Below are positions 33,166 to 42,260 of a stretch of DNA of 64,000 bases, piece by piece (positions within the stretch are counted from its first letter, which is position 1; each line of letters opens with the position of its first letter). This DNA is from Spartobacteria bacterium. Its GTDB lineage: Bacteria > Verrucomicrobiota > Verrucomicrobiia > Chthoniobacterales > UBA10450. The notes under the pieces are model-generated. The model did not search any database. It was not told the DNA's origin and saw only the letters and a list, made by a program, of their open reading frames with translations. The position numbers and the translations under genes are program-made. Location: positions 1-64,000 of the forward strand of contig PMTM01000019.1 of assembly GCA_003167365.1 (NCBI GenBank), read 5' to 3'.

Positions 33166-35241
33166 GTGAATCCAAAGAACTTTTTTGCCGAGCTGAAGCG
33201 GCGCAATGTTTACAAGGTTGCGGTCGCGTACGCGGTCGTTGGCTGGCTGCTGGTCCAAGTCACGACACAGGTTTTTCCAATCTTTGAAATTCCGAATTGG
33301 GCACTCAGATTAATCGTGCTCGCAATCATCATTGGATTTCCGATCGCGCTCGTTCTCGCCTGGGCCTTTGAACTGACGCCGGAAGGAATCAAGCGAGCGG
33401 AAGATGTCGATCTTGCGACGAAGAAACGCCCGAAATCTCGCGTCTGGATCTACGTCGTTGTGCTAGGCGCAGCTCTCTCAATTGGTCTCTTCTTTCTGAT
33501 TCGCTTTACAGTGAAGAACAATGTCGCGCCTCGACAGAGCGAGGCGGCTACAAGTTCATTGATCTCGCAAAAATCGATCGCGGTATTGCCATTCGAAAAT
33601 CTGAGCGACGACAAGAACGCCGCTTATTTCGCAGACGGCATTCAGGACGAAATTCTCACCAAGCTCGCCAGCATTGCTGATCTAAAGGTCATCTCCCGTA
33701 CCTCCACCGAAAAGTATAAGAGCAAGCCGGAAGACCTCAAGACGGTCTCGCAACAACTTGGAGTCGCGAACGTCGTGGAAGGCACTGTCCAAAGAGCCGG
33801 CGATAAAGTGCGCGTCAACGTGCAGCTCATCGATGCGCGGGCGGATGCGCATCTTTGGGCCAAGACCTACGACCGCGACATCAAGGATGTCTTTGCGGTT
33901 GAAAGCGAAGTCTCGCAGGAGATCGCCGATGCGCTGCAGGCAAAGCTTTCGCCCGCCGAAGCCACTACCCTTTCCACTGCTCCCACACGCGATCCGGAAG
34001 CCTACGATTTATTTTTGAAGGGAGAGTTTGAGGAACGAGAGGCTGAAAGCTCGCTAAAATCCGCGTCATTCGATCGAGCGGCTGCCTTTTACCAACAGGC
34101 GCTGAACCGCGATCCGAACTTCGCTCTGGCTGCCGCGCGTCTCGCCGAGAGCCGGATCACTCGCCATTGGTTCGTGAGCACGCTGAGCGAATCTGAATTG
34201 GCCGAGGTGAAAAGTATTGCAGAACACGCCCTCGACCTCGCGCCGGATCTCGCCGAAGCACATATCGCTCTAGGGCGTTTCTACTATCACGGTAAACGGC
34301 AATACGAGGAGGCTCTGAAGGAATTCCGCCGCGCCCTCGAACTGCAACCAAACAACGTGGAAGCTATGGAATATTCCGGCTACATCTATCGCCGGCAGGG
34401 CCAATGGCAGCGCGGCTTGTCCGAATTAACAAAATGCGAAGAGCGCGATCCGCGTGATGCCTCCTTACCGGCCAACATCGGCGCGTCGTATTGTCACTTA
34501 CGCATGTGGCAGGAGGCGAAACGCGCCGGCCTGCGTTCCTTAGCGCTCGACCCTCACAATGTGGTCGGAATGCGTACCGTCTATCTCAGTTGCCTCAATG
34601 GGACGGGCGACATCAAGGAGGCGCGACGCACTCTGCAGACGTTTCCCTTCGATGAGCACCTGTCCACGAACTCACTTCGCGGCGGCGTTGCCACCATTAT
34701 CGGTGACAGCACCTACCTCTATGTGATTGAGCGAGACTTTGCTGCTGCTTTGAGTGGCTGGAAAAACGAGACTACCGATCCGGACGAAACCCGCGCGCGA
34801 CTGGCTGCGCGCGTAGCGATTCATGTATTGGCCGGCGATTCCGCCAGCGCGCCAGGCGAGATTGAGAAGGCGAGGAACCTGCTTGAGGCCAGGGTGCGCG
34901 AGCGGCAGGATGATGTCTTCGCCATGACACAGCTGAGTTGGGTAAATTTGGCACTTGAACAGAACGACGAAGCCCTTCGCCTCGAGGACCACGCGGTCGG
35001 ATTGTTACCCGTTGAGCGAGATGCTTTAACCGGCCCAGCGGTCTTAACCGGACTGGCGGAGATCCAGGCGCGCACGGGTAAGTCGGGCGAAGCGGTGAAG
35101 ACGCTTCGACGATTACTCTCTATTCCCGCCGGTCTTTCTGTTTCGATCCCGCGGCTGAAGATCGATCCAGTCTGGGACCCGATCCGCAACGATCCCGGCT
35201 TCCAAAAACTGCTCACTGGAACCGAGCATATTGGACCATAG
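33166..35241 (+). CDS. Membrane TolB-N/FlgO-like plus TPR protein
   Basis: 691 residues from GTG 33166 (MNPKNFFAELKRRNVYKVA); an alternative GTG at 33136 adds ten residues, but a truncated paralog at 35253 starts at the equivalent of 33166. Three hydrophobic segments in residues 20-125, then an adenylate-cyclase-associated/TolB-N-like domain (KSIAVLPFENLSDDKNAAYFADGIQDEI...VVEGTVQRAGDKVRVNVQLIDA), then at least eight TPR-like helices to the end. Relatives carry a DNA-binding or cyclase domain at the N-terminus; here there is a membrane anchor instead. Probably a scaffold or sensor. Confidence 0.7.
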   Translation: MNPKNFFAELKRRNVYKVAVAYAVVGWLLVQVTTQVFPIFEIPNWALRLIVLAIIIGFPIALVLAWAFELTPEGIKRAEDVDLATKKRPKSRVWIYVVVLGAALSIGLFFLIRFTVKNNVAPRQSEAATSSLISQKSIAVLPFENLSDDKNAAYFADGIQDEILTKLASIADLKVISRTSTEKYKSKPEDLKTVSQQLGVANVVEGTVQRAGDKVRVNVQLIDARADAHLWAKTYDRDIKDVFAVESEVSQEIADALQAKLSPAEATTLSTAPTRDPEAYDLFLKGEFEEREAESSLKSASFDRAAAFYQQALNRDPNFALAAARLAESRITRHWFVSTLSESELAEVKSIAEHALDLAPDLAEAHIALGRFYYHGKRQYEEALKEFRRALELQPNNVEAMEYSGYIYRRQGQWQRGLSELTKCEERDPRDASLPANIGASYCHLRMWQEAKRAGLRSLALDPHNVVGMRTVYLSCLNGTGDIKEARRTLQTFPFDEHLSTNSLRGGVATIIGDSTYLYVIERDFAAALSGWKNETTDPDETRARLAARVAIHVLAGDSASAPGEIEKARNLLEARVRERQDDVFAMTQLSWVNLALEQNDEALRLEDHAVGLLPVERDALTGPAVLTGLAEIQARTGKSGEAVKTLRRLLSIPAGLSVSIPRLKIDPVWDPIRNDPGFQKLLTGTEHIGP

Positions 35242-35252
35242 CAAGCAGCTAG

Positions 35253-35282
35253 ATGAACCCGCGCAACTTCTTTGCCGAACTC
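35253..35282 (+). pseudogene. Truncated start of a second TolB/TPR paralog
   Basis: ATG at 35253 encodes MNPRNFFAEL, matching the first ten residues of the upstream gene (MNPKNFFAEL). The frame is then cut by repeat copy G. Only this start remains. Confidence 0.6.
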
Positions 35283-35420
35283 CGATGATTTTCGGAGAGT
35301 CCACTTCTGTCCGCAAAAGTCAGGGTTGAACGATGTGAGAATCGGCTCGCGCCTCATTCAAATCGCTCAACTACGAGGGAAAAATATCGAAGTGGAGCGG
35401 GAATTTTCAAGCGAGAAGGG
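35282..35420 (+). repeat. Island repeat family, copy G (second half)
   Basis: CCGATGATTTTCGGAGAGTCCACTTCTGTCCGC ... GAAGTGGAGCGGG ... CAAGCGAGAAGGG. The junction falls inside codon 10 of the truncated paralog, indicating that the repeat arrived by insertion or by a recombination that deleted the rest of the gene. Confidence 0.75.
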
Positions 35421-35866
35421 CCTACTTCGCGCGCCTCATGGAACGCGCGACTGAAATTAAATGTTCGCAGTTCGGCGATAACGTAATCGAGCACATGTGA
35501 ATTGATTTAAGGTGTTTGCTACAGTTAACTCTTTTTCGGTCGACAGATTTATTTTTTCAGTTCAACAGAGCCGCCCAACCAATCAATTCGGCCAGCGCGC
35601 CGCCGAGTTATTGGTCAGATTCGATAACGTCGCGGTAGCCAAGGCTAGGTTGTTCGGAACGCTAAAGCTGAAGCCGCCGTGCGCCAGCCGTTGCACGGCC
35701 CGGTCGCCATACACCGCTGGATTGAAAGCGCCAGTGACGACAAACAAACCCATGAAGAGCACAAAATCGGCCGCTCGACCAATCCGAGCAGCTGACCCCA
35801 TAATCACAGGGACCGCGGTAATGGTTGGATTCAACGTGCCAAATGGCCGAGTGATCGCAGCAGCAT
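35421..35866. other. Gap with only weak ORFs
   Basis: A minus-strand frame 35583-35834 (TTG start; VPVIMGSAARIGRAADFVLF) has a hydrophobic middle and might be a decayed membrane protein. No start context, repeat or RNA could be supported. Confidence 0.3.
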
Positions 35867-36259
35867 CTAGATACTATGAGCGGTGAGAAGCATGTAGACA
35901 ATCATCACTGTCGCAAGCAGCGCGACGCCCGCTGTGATTGCTATAATGAGGCCGCGATTCGACTCCACCTCGCCGCGCTCAATCGCTTGCTCGACGCAGT
36001 GGAAATGCCACGCGGCCAGAATGCAAATCATGCCTCCAAAGGTCATCATCGCCACACCGATCGGTAGCGACATCCCCGTGCTGTGGCTTGGCATTTGCGG
36101 ATAAAGGTGGGTCGCCAGTTCGCGCATCCAAAGACCAAATTTTGCCACGACAAATCCAAGACTGATCACCGCGATACTCGTCCGCACCCAAGCGAGAAAA
36201 GTCCGCTCCGCGGCAAGATGTTCGCTGGCTTTCTGATGATCGGGCAACGGTTTTTTCAT
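35867..36259 (-). CDS. DUF202 (YidH-like) inner-membrane protein
   Basis: 130 residues from ATG 36259: [20 protein letters not shown] is the DUF202 signature (LAxERTxLAWxRT), followed by three hydrophobic segments ([53 protein letters not shown]). Function unknown; often found beside stress genes. The frame extends upstream to 36316, but the MKKPLP start fits the family better. Confidence 0.85.
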   Translation of the reverse strand: MKKPLPDHQKASEHLAAERTFLAWVRTSIAVISLGFVVAKFGLWMRELATHLYPQMPSHSTGMSLPIGVAMMTFGGMICILAAWHFHCVEQAIERGEVESNRGLIIAITAGVALLATVMIVYMLLTAHSI

Positions 36260-36504
36260 GATGATGCGTTGATCTGAAGCAGCGTGATTGACTTGGGCCT
36301 GCTCATAGGCTGTCAACCGCCTGATTGGTCGTTGGCACCACTTCTTCCGACTCTCGAACTCACACCCATCAAAGCAACGGCTTTATTTCTGATTCAAACG
36401 TGGCACGCGCCGCATCTCCCCGGTGCCGGGCGGCAACTTTTCCCGTACAGAGTGCTTGTACGTATTTATGCCAGCAAGAGTCCACAGCTTTGTGAAAACT
36501 TAGT
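36260..36504. other. Upstream region of the DUF202 gene, nothing recognised
   Basis: No ORF or repeat of the known families was found here; it should contain the DUF202 promoter, which I could not pick out with confidence. Confidence 0.3.
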
Positions 36505-36582
36505 GCGCGGCGATTTCTTTTAGCGACCACAGCTGTCGCTGTGTGTCCACGTAAGTCACATTCATTCCAAGGAACGTCGCCG
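36505..36582 (+). repeat. Island-end block, copy 1
   Basis: GCGATTTCTTTTAGCGACCAC...CTGTCGCTG.GTGTC...ACAT..T..AAGGAACGTCGCCG is shared with 44627-44703. Both copies run directly into a tRNA-Val 5' half, as expected for the end of an integrated element. Confidence 0.6.
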
Positions 36583-36623
36583 CTCGGTGTAAACGAGACG
36601 CTCTACCACTGAGCTAACCGCCC
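36583..36623 (-). pseudogene. tRNA-Val 5'-half fragment (probable attachment-site remnant)
   Basis: 41 bases identical to 12157-12197, i.e. from the anticodon loop to the 5' end of tRNA-Val(TAC). The flank to the right (TTCTTTC..TCG....GAAATCGCGA...CCCTAGGGC) is also related to the tRNA gene's 5' flank. The 3' half is absent, so it is not functional. Confidence 0.8.
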
Positions 36624-36680
36624 GTAATTCTTTCACTCGACGAGATTTACGGCTGAAATCGCGAGATCACTTTTCACCCT

Positions 36681-36838
36681 AGGGCACCCGTTTTGTCCCT
36701 GACGCTGGAAAAACAGTCCGGTTCTGTCCGGACAAGTCAGGGTTGAACGTCAATTGGATCGGCTTCCGCTGCACCTCAAAACGCTCACCAGCGAGGGAAA
36801 AGTATCGAAGTGGAGCGAGATTTATCAAGCGAGAAGGG
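36681..36838 (+). repeat. Island repeat family, copy H
   Basis: AGGGCACCCGTTTTGTCCC head, then CAGTCCGGTTCTGTCCGGACAAGTCAGGGTTGAACG, GAAGTGGAGCGAG and TCAAGCGAGAAGGG. It sits at the same position relative to the tRNA fragment as copy A sits to the intact tRNA. Confidence 0.75.
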
Positions 36839-37002
36839 CTTAGAAGAAGTCAGACAAATGCCGCATTCAATAGATTCCGATCCGCCCTGCAGCGGCCCCG
36901 TCGGCGTCGCCAGGAGGAAAGTCTGCTAGACGCAAGTGTCTTCCAAGGAGACGCTATTTCGCTACCTCGGCTATAGTTAGAGCCGGTTACACGCAATGTT
37001 CA
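36839..37002. other. Leader region of the DUF4112 gene
   Basis: No gene. CCAGGAGGAAAG at 36910-36921 looks like a strong ribosome-binding site but no ORF follows it closely, so it may mark a lost gene. Confidence 0.25.
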
Positions 37003-37545
37003 ATGCCAGCTAATCCCGATCCAGAGCCGAGAATTATCGATTTCGAGCTGCTTCGCGAAAAGCCGGATGTTGAAAATCACAAACACGCGTTACCTCGGCT
37101 GATCGCCCTCCTGATGGACGACCTGTTCCGACTGCCCGGCACAAAATTGCGATTCGGCTTAAATCCAATCTTGGACTTGATCCCTGCCTTTGGCGACGGG
37201 GCTGCTGCTTTGATCTCCGCGCTAACGCTTTTTGTCGCGGCTCGTTATCGCATACCGAAGGTCGTCATTGCGCGCATGGGCATAAACATACTGCTGAATG
37301 CTCTGATCGGTCTCATTCCCGGAGTAGGCGAAGTGTTCGCCTTTTGGTTCCGTCCTAGTCACCGCAACTATCAATTACTTAAAATGCACATTCCGGCGAT
37401 GGCCACTAGCTCAGTGACTTCGAGAAAAAAGGATTGGTTTTTTGTAATCGAGATAGTGACAGTTGTCTTACTACTGTTCTTATTTTGCGCGGGTGTGTGG
37501 GCCTACTTCCTCCTACGGCTTCTAAAAGCTGTCTTCGGAACGTAA
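37003..37545 (+). CDS. DUF4112 membrane protein
   Basis: 180 residues. LMDDLFRLPGTKLRFGLNPILDLIPAFGDGAAALISALTL and ARMGINILLNALIGLIPGVGEVFAFWFRP (each read in parts) are the DUF4112 hallmark: two membrane-dipping segments with G(L/F)NPILDLIP-GDG and IGLIPG-GE motifs. A further C-terminal membrane helix (EIVTVVLLLFLFCAGVWAYFLL). Function unknown. Confidence 0.85.
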   Translation: MPANPDPEPRIIDFELLREKPDVENHKHALPRLIALLMDDLFRLPGTKLRFGLNPILDLIPAFGDGAAALISALTLFVAARYRIPKVVIARMGINILLNALIGLIPGVGEVFAFWFRPSHRNYQLLKMHIPAMATSSVTSRKKDWFFVIEIVTVVLLLFLFCAGVWAYFLLRLLKAVFGT

Positions 37546-37565
37546 GCACACGCGGAAAATGGAGC

Positions 37566-37608
37566 GTGAGAATCGGCTCGCGCCTCAGCTCAAAACGCCT
37601 GACTACGT
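37566..37608 (+). repeat. Island repeat family, inner fragment I
   Basis: GTGAGAATCGGCTCGCGCCTCAGCTCAAAACGCCTGACTACG matches the middle of copies A, C and G. Confidence 0.6.
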
Positions 37609-37892
37609 TTGCCACGCGATCTTGGTTGTACACTTACAAAGCCGCCAAACAAGTTTACAAAAGGGCGAAGCAAACTTGTTTAATGGCGCGTAGCTGTCGC
37701 GCTATTTACAAGGTGTCTGCTTCGGTGCGAGCGAGCCCGCACATCACTGATTCGACTCACGCTTTAGGAAAATGCGCGTAGTAGAACGTCACCACAAATC
37801 GACCGAGAACTCCTCCGCTCAGGAACTCGTCGGTGATCTCCGACTGGCCGCGCAGCTGCAATCCTGGTTACGTGGTTTGCAAACACAGGCTA
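37609..37892. other. Gap with one AT-rich hairpin
   Basis: GCC-AAACAAGTTT ... AAACTTGTTT-AATGGC (37644-37687) can fold into a long stem; no T run follows on either strand. No gene is seen. It may end transcription of the flanking convergent genes. Confidence 0.3.
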
Positions 37893-38603
37893 TTAAGCAA
37901 TAGCCCGATCAGGAGCCTCGCCGTCTAATGGTTGATCCTTCGCACCCATGATCAAGAGCCAAAAGATTGTCGGCAATTCCGCGATCTGAAGAATGCCCGC
38001 GAACTGATCAACAAGATGCCGGTACGATGGGAAAACCAGGGAGGTGCAGGAACTGGCCAGATGGCCGAAAGCGGCAATGAACAGCAAGTAACCCAAGACG
38101 CGGGGGATGAAACCGGATCGAATGATAAGAATTCCGAACGGAAATAGCCAAAGCCCCCAGAAGATTTGCGCAACGACGAAGCCCTGACCATGCAAACGGA
38201 GAAACAGGTAGGCCAGGGCGTCCAGCTGACCCTTTTCGAATGCTGACAGGAAATCGGCACCGCTGACGAGGATCAGCGCAGCGATTTCGTTGAGCACATT
38301 CAGAAGCGAGATAGGGATGGAGACCAAGAGCAAGATCGCCATCGCCAAAGCATATTTCTCGTTAACCCCCTTGAATAACCGGTATAGAGCCAGAACCACA
38401 AAAATGAAAATGATAAAGCCGGCTAGTTCGCTCGCGATGCCGAGGCGGACAAGGGTCTCGGAACCCCGAACGTGATTGGCCGTCGCCGTTGCGTCTCCAG
38501 GCACGATCAGCCTGGGGACATAGATGAGGCCAAAGATGCCGATGATGCTGGCCAACAGATATAATATTCCCGCGACTCTTGCTTGTTTCTTGGTTGAGTT
38601 CAT
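37893..38603 (-). CDS. DUF4386 membrane protein
   Basis: 236 residues with about six membrane segments. The ARVAGILYLLASIIGIFGLIY opening, the (R/K)LGIASELAGFIIFI stretch, and WGLWLFPFGILIIRSGFIPRVLG are the DUF4386 pattern. Function unknown. It precedes the three MDR oxidoreductase genes' 3' end on the same strand order but with a 210-bp gap. Confidence 0.85.
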   Translation of the reverse strand: MNSTKKQARVAGILYLLASIIGIFGLIYVPRLIVPGDATATANHVRGSETLVRLGIASELAGFIIFIFVVLALYRLFKGVNEKYALAMAILLLVSIPISLLNVLNEIAALILVSGADFLSAFEKGQLDALAYLFLRLHGQGFVVAQIFWGLWLFPFGILIIRSGFIPRVLGYLLFIAAFGHLASSCTSLVFPSYRHLVDQFAGILQIAELPTIFWLLIMGAKDQPLDGEAPDRAIA

Positions 38604-38813
38604 GCCCTCTCTCCGTCCGTGTTCAACTTCGTGCTAGAGCGGTTTCAGGTGGCCTTAATCCCTTAAAACAGAAGCCAAAAACTGAGGACCAATTCGAAAA
38701 AATCGCCATCGGCGAATCGAACCAGTACGGGTTAACCGGCATGGCGAAGCCGGGGAAAATGAGTCGATGGAGCTGATTGTCATTTCATTTCTTCCACGCA
38801 GATTTTTTGCCGG

Positions 38814-39962
38814 TTAGCTTTTGTCGTCGTGTTGCATGCTTATGACCACTTTCCCTCGCGCGTGCCCTTGTTCCAGATACCGAATGGCTTCAGCGATCTG
38901 ACTCAACGGGTACGTCCGGTCGATGACCGGTGTTACCTTTCCGGACTGCATAAGATCGCCAAGTATCGTGAGGTCCTGTTTATTCAGGTCCGCCATAAAC
39001 ATGCCCATCTTCTGGCTGACGAACGGTGACATCAGAAGCGCTTTGACCGGACGAGCCATCGGACCGATCAACCCACCGTCGTTTGGTCCTCCGCCTCCAA
39101 TCATGACGCAGATACCCTTGGGCTGTAAGGCGCGCCGGAATCCTGACAACGGCTGATTGCCAACGTTGTCGAGAATCAGATCGTAACGCTGCTCACCCTT
39201 GGTGAAATCTTCTTTCGTGTAATCAATGACGTGATCTGCGCCGAGTGAGCGGACCAAATCCAGATTCCTCGTGCTGCATACGCCGGTTACGTCTGCGCCG
39301 AAAGTTTTCGCGATCTGCACGGCGAACGTGCCGACACCTCCAGACGCGCCGTTGATCAAGACCTTCTGCCCCGGCTGAATCTTTCCCTTGTCGCGCAGGC
39401 CCTGCAACGCAGTGATTGCCGCTATCGGGACACAAGCCGCCTGCTCAAACGTCAGGTTGGCCGGTTTCAGCACGATGGCTCGATCCGCGCGAGCGCAGAC
39501 GTACTCGGCAAAAGCTCCGTTTCTCCCGCCGAATACCTCATCACCTGGTTTGAACAGCGTTACGTTTTTGCCAACCGCTTCGACCTGGCCCGCCATATCG
39601 ACACCTAGTCGTGGATCCTTTGGTTTGCGCAGGCCAATCCCCATGCGCATGATGTAAGGCGTTCCTTCAATGAAGTGCCAGTCGAGTGGATTGATGGAAG
39701 CCGCGCGAACTTTGATCAAAACCTGGTCATCGTTAGGCACAGGCTTTTTGACGTCCCTGATCTCGAGGACGTCCGGTGACCCATAGTCGGTGTATACAAC
39801 TGCTTTCATATGCGGTTCTCCTGTTTCGATAGGTTCTTGTCGAGCGCCCGTAGCCCAAGCGTAGATGGCGAAGACTCCGATCACTAAGATGATCAGATAG
39901 AAAAGACGGCGAAGAATCTTGCGCTTGGGGCGCGGCGGCGTTTCTGCAGTTCGTTGTGTCAT
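38814..39962 (-). CDS. Membrane-anchored MDR-family NAD(P)-dependent oxidoreductase (copy 3)
   Basis: 382 residues: N-terminal membrane helix (LFYLIILVIGVFAIYAWA) and then a medium-chain dehydrogenase/reductase. GroES-like part DDQVLIKVRAASINPLDW, Rossmann motif NGASGGVGTFAVQIAKTFGA, and HVIDYTKEDF. The zinc-binding Cys set is absent, as in quinone-oxidoreductase/RTN4IP1-type MDRs. It is the third of three tandem paralogs, separated by 46 bases from the second. Likely NADPH-linked reduction of an enone or quinone near the membrane. Confidence 0.85.
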   Translation of the reverse strand: MTQRTAETPPRPKRKILRRLFYLIILVIGVFAIYAWATGARQEPIETGEPHMKAVVYTDYGSPDVLEIRDVKKPVPNDDQVLIKVRAASINPLDWHFIEGTPYIMRMGIGLRKPKDPRLGVDMAGQVEAVGKNVTLFKPGDEVFGGRNGAFAEYVCARADRAIVLKPANLTFEQAACVPIAAITALQGLRDKGKIQPGQKVLINGASGGVGTFAVQIAKTFGADVTGVCSTRNLDLVRSLGADHVIDYTKEDFTKGEQRYDLILDNVGNQPLSGFRRALQPKGICVMIGGGGPNDGGLIGPMARPVKALLMSPFVSQKMGMFMADLNKQDLTILGDLMQSGKVTPVIDRTYPLSQIAEAIRYLEQGHARGKVVISMQHDDKS

Positions 39963-40008
39963 TTTGAAGTTCTCCTTATGTGTTAGGCGGCGCGTAATAG
40001 CGCCATGG

Positions 40009-41124
40009 TCATTCTACTGTGATTACGACTTTGCCTCGAGCGTGCCCTGTTTCCAAGTATCGAAGAGCGTCGGGTGTTTCACTTAGCTTGAAAGTTCTGT
40101 CGATGACTGGTGTCACCTTTCCGGACTGCATGAGATCGCCGAGGAATTTCAGGTCCGCTTTATTCATTGTGGCAATGTAGGCGACGAACTTTTCGCTGAC
40201 GAAGCGCGACCGCGCATACGCGTTGAGCTCACCAGCCAAACGCATCCCCATACCGTCGTGCCATCCTGCTCCGCCGACCCCGGCCATGACGCAGATGCCA
40301 TTTGGATTCAAAATCCGCCGGCGCTCGGAAAAGGAATGGTTCCCAACGAGGTCGAAGATCAGATCGTAACGTTGATCGGTTTTGGTGAAATCTTCTTTGG
40401 TGTAATCAATCACGTGATCTGCGCCGATTGATCGGACCATGTCCAGATTCCGCGTGCTGCATACGCCGGTCACTTCGGTCCCGAACGACTTCGCGATCTG
40501 CACCGCGAACGTGCCCACGCCTCCTGATGCGCCGTTAATCAAGACCTTTTGCCTGGGCTGAATCTTTCCCTTGTCGCGAAGACCCTGCAGCGCGGTGACT
40601 GCCGCCACCGGGACGGAAGCGGCTTGCTCAAACGTCATGTTCGCCGGTTTCAAAACGACGTATCGATCCGCCAGGCCACAAACGTATTCAGCCAGGGCGC
40701 CATTTCTCGCGCCGAATACCTCGTCGCCAGGTTTGAACTGCGTTACGTCTTTGCCAACGGCTTCAACCGTCCCCGCGTAATCGACACCTAGCCGAGTGTC
40801 TTTTGGTTTGCGCATTCCGAAGAGCGGACGCAAGAGCCATGGACCGCGGATGGTGAGATCCAGCGGATTGACGGACGCCGCGCGAACTCTGACCAAGACC
40901 TGGTTGTCTGCCGGAGTTGGCTTTTCAATATCAACCAGCGTGAGAACTTCGGGTCCACCATACTCACAATGAACAATAGCTTTCATTGGATGCGCCGGCG
41001 CACCGGTCTTGCGATCACACTCGTTGGTCGATCTCCAATAAGCGATGAATCCGATCAGGAACCCCAAAACTAACGCGACCAAGATCACGCGTGAGCTCCA
41101 CTTAAGGATTCTCTTTAGCTTCAT
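40009..41124 (-). CDS. Membrane-anchored MDR-family NAD(P)-dependent oxidoreductase (copy 2)
   Basis: 371 residues from ATG 41124 (MKLKRILKWSSRVILVALVL), the start that matches copy 1. Membrane helix at residues ~10-30, then DNQVLVRVRAASVNPLDL, NGASGGVGTFAVQIAKSFG and HVIDYTKEDF. No zinc ligands. The longer frame to 41214 overlaps the upstream paralog and is not used. Gap to copy 1 is 4 bases, so they form one operon. Confidence 0.85.
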   Translation of the reverse strand: MKLKRILKWSSRVILVALVLGFLIGFIAYWRSTNECDRKTGAPAHPMKAIVHCEYGGPEVLTLVDIEKPTPADNQVLVRVRAASVNPLDLTIRGPWLLRPLFGMRKPKDTRLGVDYAGTVEAVGKDVTQFKPGDEVFGARNGALAEYVCGLADRYVVLKPANMTFEQAASVPVAAVTALQGLRDKGKIQPRQKVLINGASGGVGTFAVQIAKSFGTEVTGVCSTRNLDMVRSIGADHVIDYTKEDFTKTDQRYDLIFDLVGNHSFSERRRILNPNGICVMAGVGGAGWHDGMGMRLAGELNAYARSRFVSEKFVAYIATMNKADLKFLGDLMQSGKVTPVIDRTFKLSETPDALRYLETGHARGKVVITVE

Positions 41125-41128
41125 GTGA

Positions 41129-42250
41129 TTAGCGCGACTCCTCTCCGATCGTGATGACGAGCTTGCCGCGAGCGTGGCCTTGATCGAAATGGCGGATAGC
41201 GTCAGGCGCGTCACTTAATTTGTAAGTCCGCTCGATCACCGGTCTGACCTTTCCCGCCTGCATGAGCTCGCCCAGCAGGATGAGATCCGGTTTGCTCAGC
41301 TTGGTCATGTACTGGGCGAATTTTTGATCGGTGAATGATGACAAGCCATACGCTGTGAAAAGATTTCCCACGATGCGTCCGATGGCCTCGCGTTCTTTTA
41401 CGCCGGCTCCGCCCATGCCGACCAAAACGCAAATACCTTTGGGAGTTAAGACGCGACGGCGTTCGGAGAAGGAATGATTGCAGACGTTATCAAAGATCAC
41501 GTCGTAACGCTGGTCGCTCTTGGTGAAATCCTCTTTGGTGTAATCGATGACGTGGTCGGCGCCAATTGACCGGACAAGATCGATGTTCCGTGTGCTGCAA
41601 ACCGCCGTGACCTCTGCGCCAAGAGACTTGGCGATTTGCACCCCGAAGGTTCCTACACCGCCGGTGGCGCCGTTGATCAAGACCTTCTGCCCGGGCTGAA
41701 TTTTTCCCACGCGCAGGCCCTGCAGCGCAGTAAGTCCGGCCAACGGTAGAGAGGCGGCTTCCTCAAACGAAACGTTCGATGGCTTCATGACCAAGGCTCG
41801 TTCGAAAGCGCAGGCATATTCGGCCAGAGCGCCCCGACAGATGCCGAACACTTCGTCGCCCGGTTTGAATTGCGTCACGTTCTTACCGACCGCTTCCACC
41901 TGGCCGGCGACATCGCGCCCCACCCCCGTCTCTCTTGGTTTGCGCAACCCGAAGAACAAGCGGCCAAACCACGTATCGCGGATCAAGAACACATCAAGCG
42001 CGTTGAGTGAAGCCGCCCGAACTTTAATCAGCACCTGATCGTCCAAGGGAACAGGCTTAGTCACGTCGCCGAGGTGCAACGCATCCACGCCGTACTCGCA
42101 AACCTTAATTGCTTTCATCGCGTCACCTTCTATCGGAGCGTTGCAGTCGTTAGTTGATCTCCAGTAGGCGATGAACCCGACTAGGAACGCCAATATCAAC
42201 GCGATCAAAAGCACGCGAGCGCTCCACTTTAGAATACGCCTTAGCTTCAT
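41129..42250 (-). CDS. Membrane-anchored MDR-family NAD(P)-dependent oxidoreductase (copy 1)
   Basis: 373 residues from ATG 42250 (MKLRRILKWSARVLLIALIL). N-terminal helix, DDQVLIKVRAASLNALDV, NGATGGVGTFGVQIAKSLGA and HVIDYTKEDF. No zinc ligands. It follows the ABC permease by 10 bases, so the transporter operon and the three oxidoreductases are probably co-transcribed under the GntR gene. Confidence 0.85.
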   Translation of the reverse strand: MKLRRILKWSARVLLIALILAFLVGFIAYWRSTNDCNAPIEGDAMKAIKVCEYGVDALHLGDVTKPVPLDDQVLIKVRAASLNALDVFLIRDTWFGRLFFGLRKPRETGVGRDVAGQVEAVGKNVTQFKPGDEVFGICRGALAEYACAFERALVMKPSNVSFEEAASLPLAGLTALQGLRVGKIQPGQKVLINGATGGVGTFGVQIAKSLGAEVTAVCSTRNIDLVRSIGADHVIDYTKEDFTKSDQRYDVIFDNVCNHSFSERRRVLTPKGICVLVGMGGAGVKEREAIGRIVGNLFTAYGLSSFTDQKFAQYMTKLSKPDLILLGELMQAGKVRPVIERTYKLSDAPDAIRHFDQGHARGKLVITIGEESR

Positions 42251-42260
42251 CGGCAGGCAT

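Noticed and set aside
35583-35834. Minus-strand ORF of 83 codons
   Set aside because: Only a TTG start without a ribosome-binding site and no recognisable family; kept as a weak mention only.
36583-36623. Second tRNA-Val gene
   Set aside because: Only the 5' half is present; the T-arm and the 3' acceptor strand are missing.
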